DNA from: UBA4735 sp035935465
GTDB lineage: Bacteria; Chloroflexota; Limnocylindria; P2-11E
Reading direction: 5' to 3'
DNA length: 14,480 bases
Assembly: GCA_035935465.1 (NCBI GenBank)
Contig: DASYXA010000117.1
Coordinates: forward strand, 1 to 14,480
The position numbers and the translations under genes are program-made. Numbering within the stretch: the stretch's first letter is position 1; every line of letters begins with the position of its first letter. Under the pieces are notes generated by a model. It searched no databases. It had not been told where the DNA came from and was given only the letters and a program-made list of their open reading frames with translations. Below are positions 13,181-14,480 of this stretch, in pieces.

Positions 13181-14480
13181 ATGCGTCAGCGGGGCGTCGG
13201 CGGCTGGTCTCCGGTCGCGCGCTTCTCCGTCGCGCTCGCGCTCGTGCTGGCCGTCACCGCGGTCGCGCTCGGCGGGCTGACCGCCTTCTTGATCGGCCGC
13301 TACGTCGAGGACGAGACGGTCACGTTCACCCAGGACACCGTCGCGGGGCACTTCGGCACCGTCTTCCAGACGTCGATCTTCCAGCGGCCGCTCACGCCGG
13401 CCGAGGCGCAGGCCCTCAAGCAGACCGTCATCTTCCACTTCAGCATCTACAGCATCGTCGCCACGCGCTTCTATGCGACCGACGGCACGATCGTGTTCTC
13501 GTACGACGCGGGCGACCTCGGCCGGCGGCTCGATCCGATCGAGGTCCCGAGCCTCGGAGCGGCGCTGGCCGGCCAGCGCGTCTCGACCCACCGCACGATC
13601 GTCGCCGACGTCCGGTACGCCCGGCCCGGATTCACCTACGCCGAGGCGAACGGGGACAAGCCGCCGCCCCTCGATCACTCCGGACACGCGGTCGGGCTGA
13701 CCGCGCCGGACGTGCGCAACGTCCAGGCCCTCGAGAGCTGGGTGCCCGTCGTCACGAGCGACGGCACGGTCATCGGCGCGGTGACGGTGTGGCGCGACAT
13801 CGAGCCGCTGAACCTGGCCCTCCGGAACATGCAGGCCGGCGTCGGCCTGGTCATCGCCGCGGCCGCGATGCTCCTCTGGCTCATCCTCCGGGGCGTGTAC
13901 CAGCGGTCGTCCAAGCAGATCGTCGCGCACGCGAGCGCGCTCCGTCGGGCGCTCGCCGAGAACGAGCGCGCCTACGACGCGACGCTCGCCGCGCTCTCGA
14001 GCGCGCTCGATGTGCGCGACACCGAGACCGAGGGGCACGCCCGCCGCGTGGTCCGCTACATGGAGCTCATCGCGGACGGCCTGGGCGTCCCGGTCGATCA
14101 GCACGCGACGCTCCGGCGCGGCGCGCTGCTCCACGACATCGGCAAGATCGGCGTGCCGGACCACATCCTTCGCAAGCCCGGGCCGCTCAGCGAGAACGAG
14201 TGGTACACGATGAAGACCCATCCCGACCTCGGCGCGAGGATCATCGCGAACGTGCCGTTCCTCGAGGAGGTCGCGGTCATCATCCGGGCCCACCACGAAC
14301 GGTGGGATGGCAACGGCTACCCCGAGGGCCTGGCCGGCGAGCAGATCCCGCTCGGTGCCCGCATCTTCGCGGTCGCGGACAGCTTCGACGCCATGACCTC
14401 GGACCGACCGTACCGCCGCGGTCGCCACCTCGACGAGGCCCTTGCCGAGATCGAGCGCTGCGCCGGCACCCAGTTCGACC
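13181..14480 (+). CDS. Membrane-anchored HD-GYP domain protein, probable cyclic-di-GMP phosphodiesterase (C-terminus cut by window)
   Basis: This is the only plus-strand gene. From ATG 13181 it stays open to the window end (433 codons visible). A basic N-terminus leads into membrane segment 1 (about 14-38), then an extracytoplasmic sensor-like region (about 40-220) in the place of a Cache-type domain, membrane segment 2 (about 223-243), a helical linker and the HD-GYP domain. In that domain the GHARRV histidine, the HD pair of LLHDIGKIG (H318, D319), the HP of KTHPDLG, HHERWDGNGYP (371-381, with GYP at 379-381) and ADSFDAMTSDRPYR are all intact, so metal binding and phosphodiesterase activity are likely. 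No GGDEF, receiver or HAMP domain is obvious. Only a weak AGG precedes the ATG; TTG codons at 13172 and 13175 are alternatives. The extracellular ligand is unknown. Confidence 0.9.
   Translation, partial: MRQRGVGGWSPVARFSVALALVLAVTAVALGGLTAFLIGRYVEDETVTFTQDTVAGHFGTVFQTSIFQRPLTPAEAQALKQTVIFHFSIYSIVATRFYATDGTIVFSYDAGDLGRRLDPIEVPSLGAALAGQRVSTHRTIVADVRYARPGFTYAEANGDKPPPLDHSGHAVGLTAPDVRNVQALESWVPVVTSDGTVIGAVTVWRDIEPLNLALRNMQAGVGLVIAAAAMLLWLILRGVYQRSSKQIVAHASALRRALAENERAYDATLAALSSALDVRDTETEGHARRVVRYMELIADGLGVPVDQHATLRRGALLHDIGKIGVPDHILRKPGPLSENEWYTMKTHPDLGARIIANVPFLEEVAVIIRAHHERWDGNGYPEGLAGEQIPLGARIFAVADSFDAMTSDRPYRRGRHLDEALAEIERCAGTQFD

Noticed and set aside
13163..14428. A 421-codon minus-strand frame opposite the HD-GYP gene
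   Set aside because: The plus-strand frame carries complete HD-GYP motifs and codon-position GC typical of genes; the minus frame is a charged low-complexity shadow.

Overview
This is a GC-rich bacterial chromosomal segment dominated by a division and cell-wall (dcw) cluster. Apart from one gene at the right edge, every gene I can support lies on the minus strand, so the order of transcription runs from high to low coordinates. I see no rRNA, tRNA, insertion sequence, phage gene or CRISPR array. The lineage cannot be fixed from the sequence alone. A high-GC, non-proteobacterial lineage such as Chloroflexota is my guess, based on the compact and rearranged dcw order, the GTG/TTG starts and the lmo0937-type small membrane protein. 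I hold it with low confidence.

Right edge (about 12.55-14.48 kb): a membrane-anchored HD-GYP phosphodiesterase gene (plus strand, cut by the window end) is divergent from a 49-residue lmo0937/DUF5670-like membrane peptide gene. Between that peptide and the next operon is an unusual untranslated leader. It has a promoter-like TTGACT/TACCGT pair, a possible 32-codon ORF opening with a threefold Met-Asp-Leu repeat, an internal hairpin, and a textbook intrinsic terminator. The arrangement resembles a transcription attenuator.

Middle (7.3-12.55 kb): an ABC-2 type exporter (ATPase and permease, overlapping by 4 bp), a family S9A prolyl oligopeptidase, a 120-residue zinc-ribbon protein of unknown function, and a FabH-type ketoacyl synthase III. 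Spacings are -4, 24, -4 and 3 bp, so these five may form one operon.

Left (1-7.24 kb): the dcw cluster, in transcription order mraZ, rsmH, ftsL, ftsI (class B PBP), murF, mraY, pgeF, murD (cut by the left edge). It begins with a TTGACA promoter and a three-copy, 10-bp-period TGGGN repeat array, which matches the MraZ autoregulatory operator. These genes build UDP-MurNAc-pentapeptide and lipid I (MurD, MurF, MraY), proofread the precursor (PgeF), cross-link septal peptidoglycan (FtsI with FtsL), modify 16S rRNA (RsmH) and control the operon (MraZ). Three features depart from the common layout: murE is missing between ftsI and murF, pgeF sits between mraY and murD, and ftsL carries an in-frame tandem pair of palindromic repeats. 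In addition, rsmH has no ordinary in-frame start codon, which may be a base-level sequence error.
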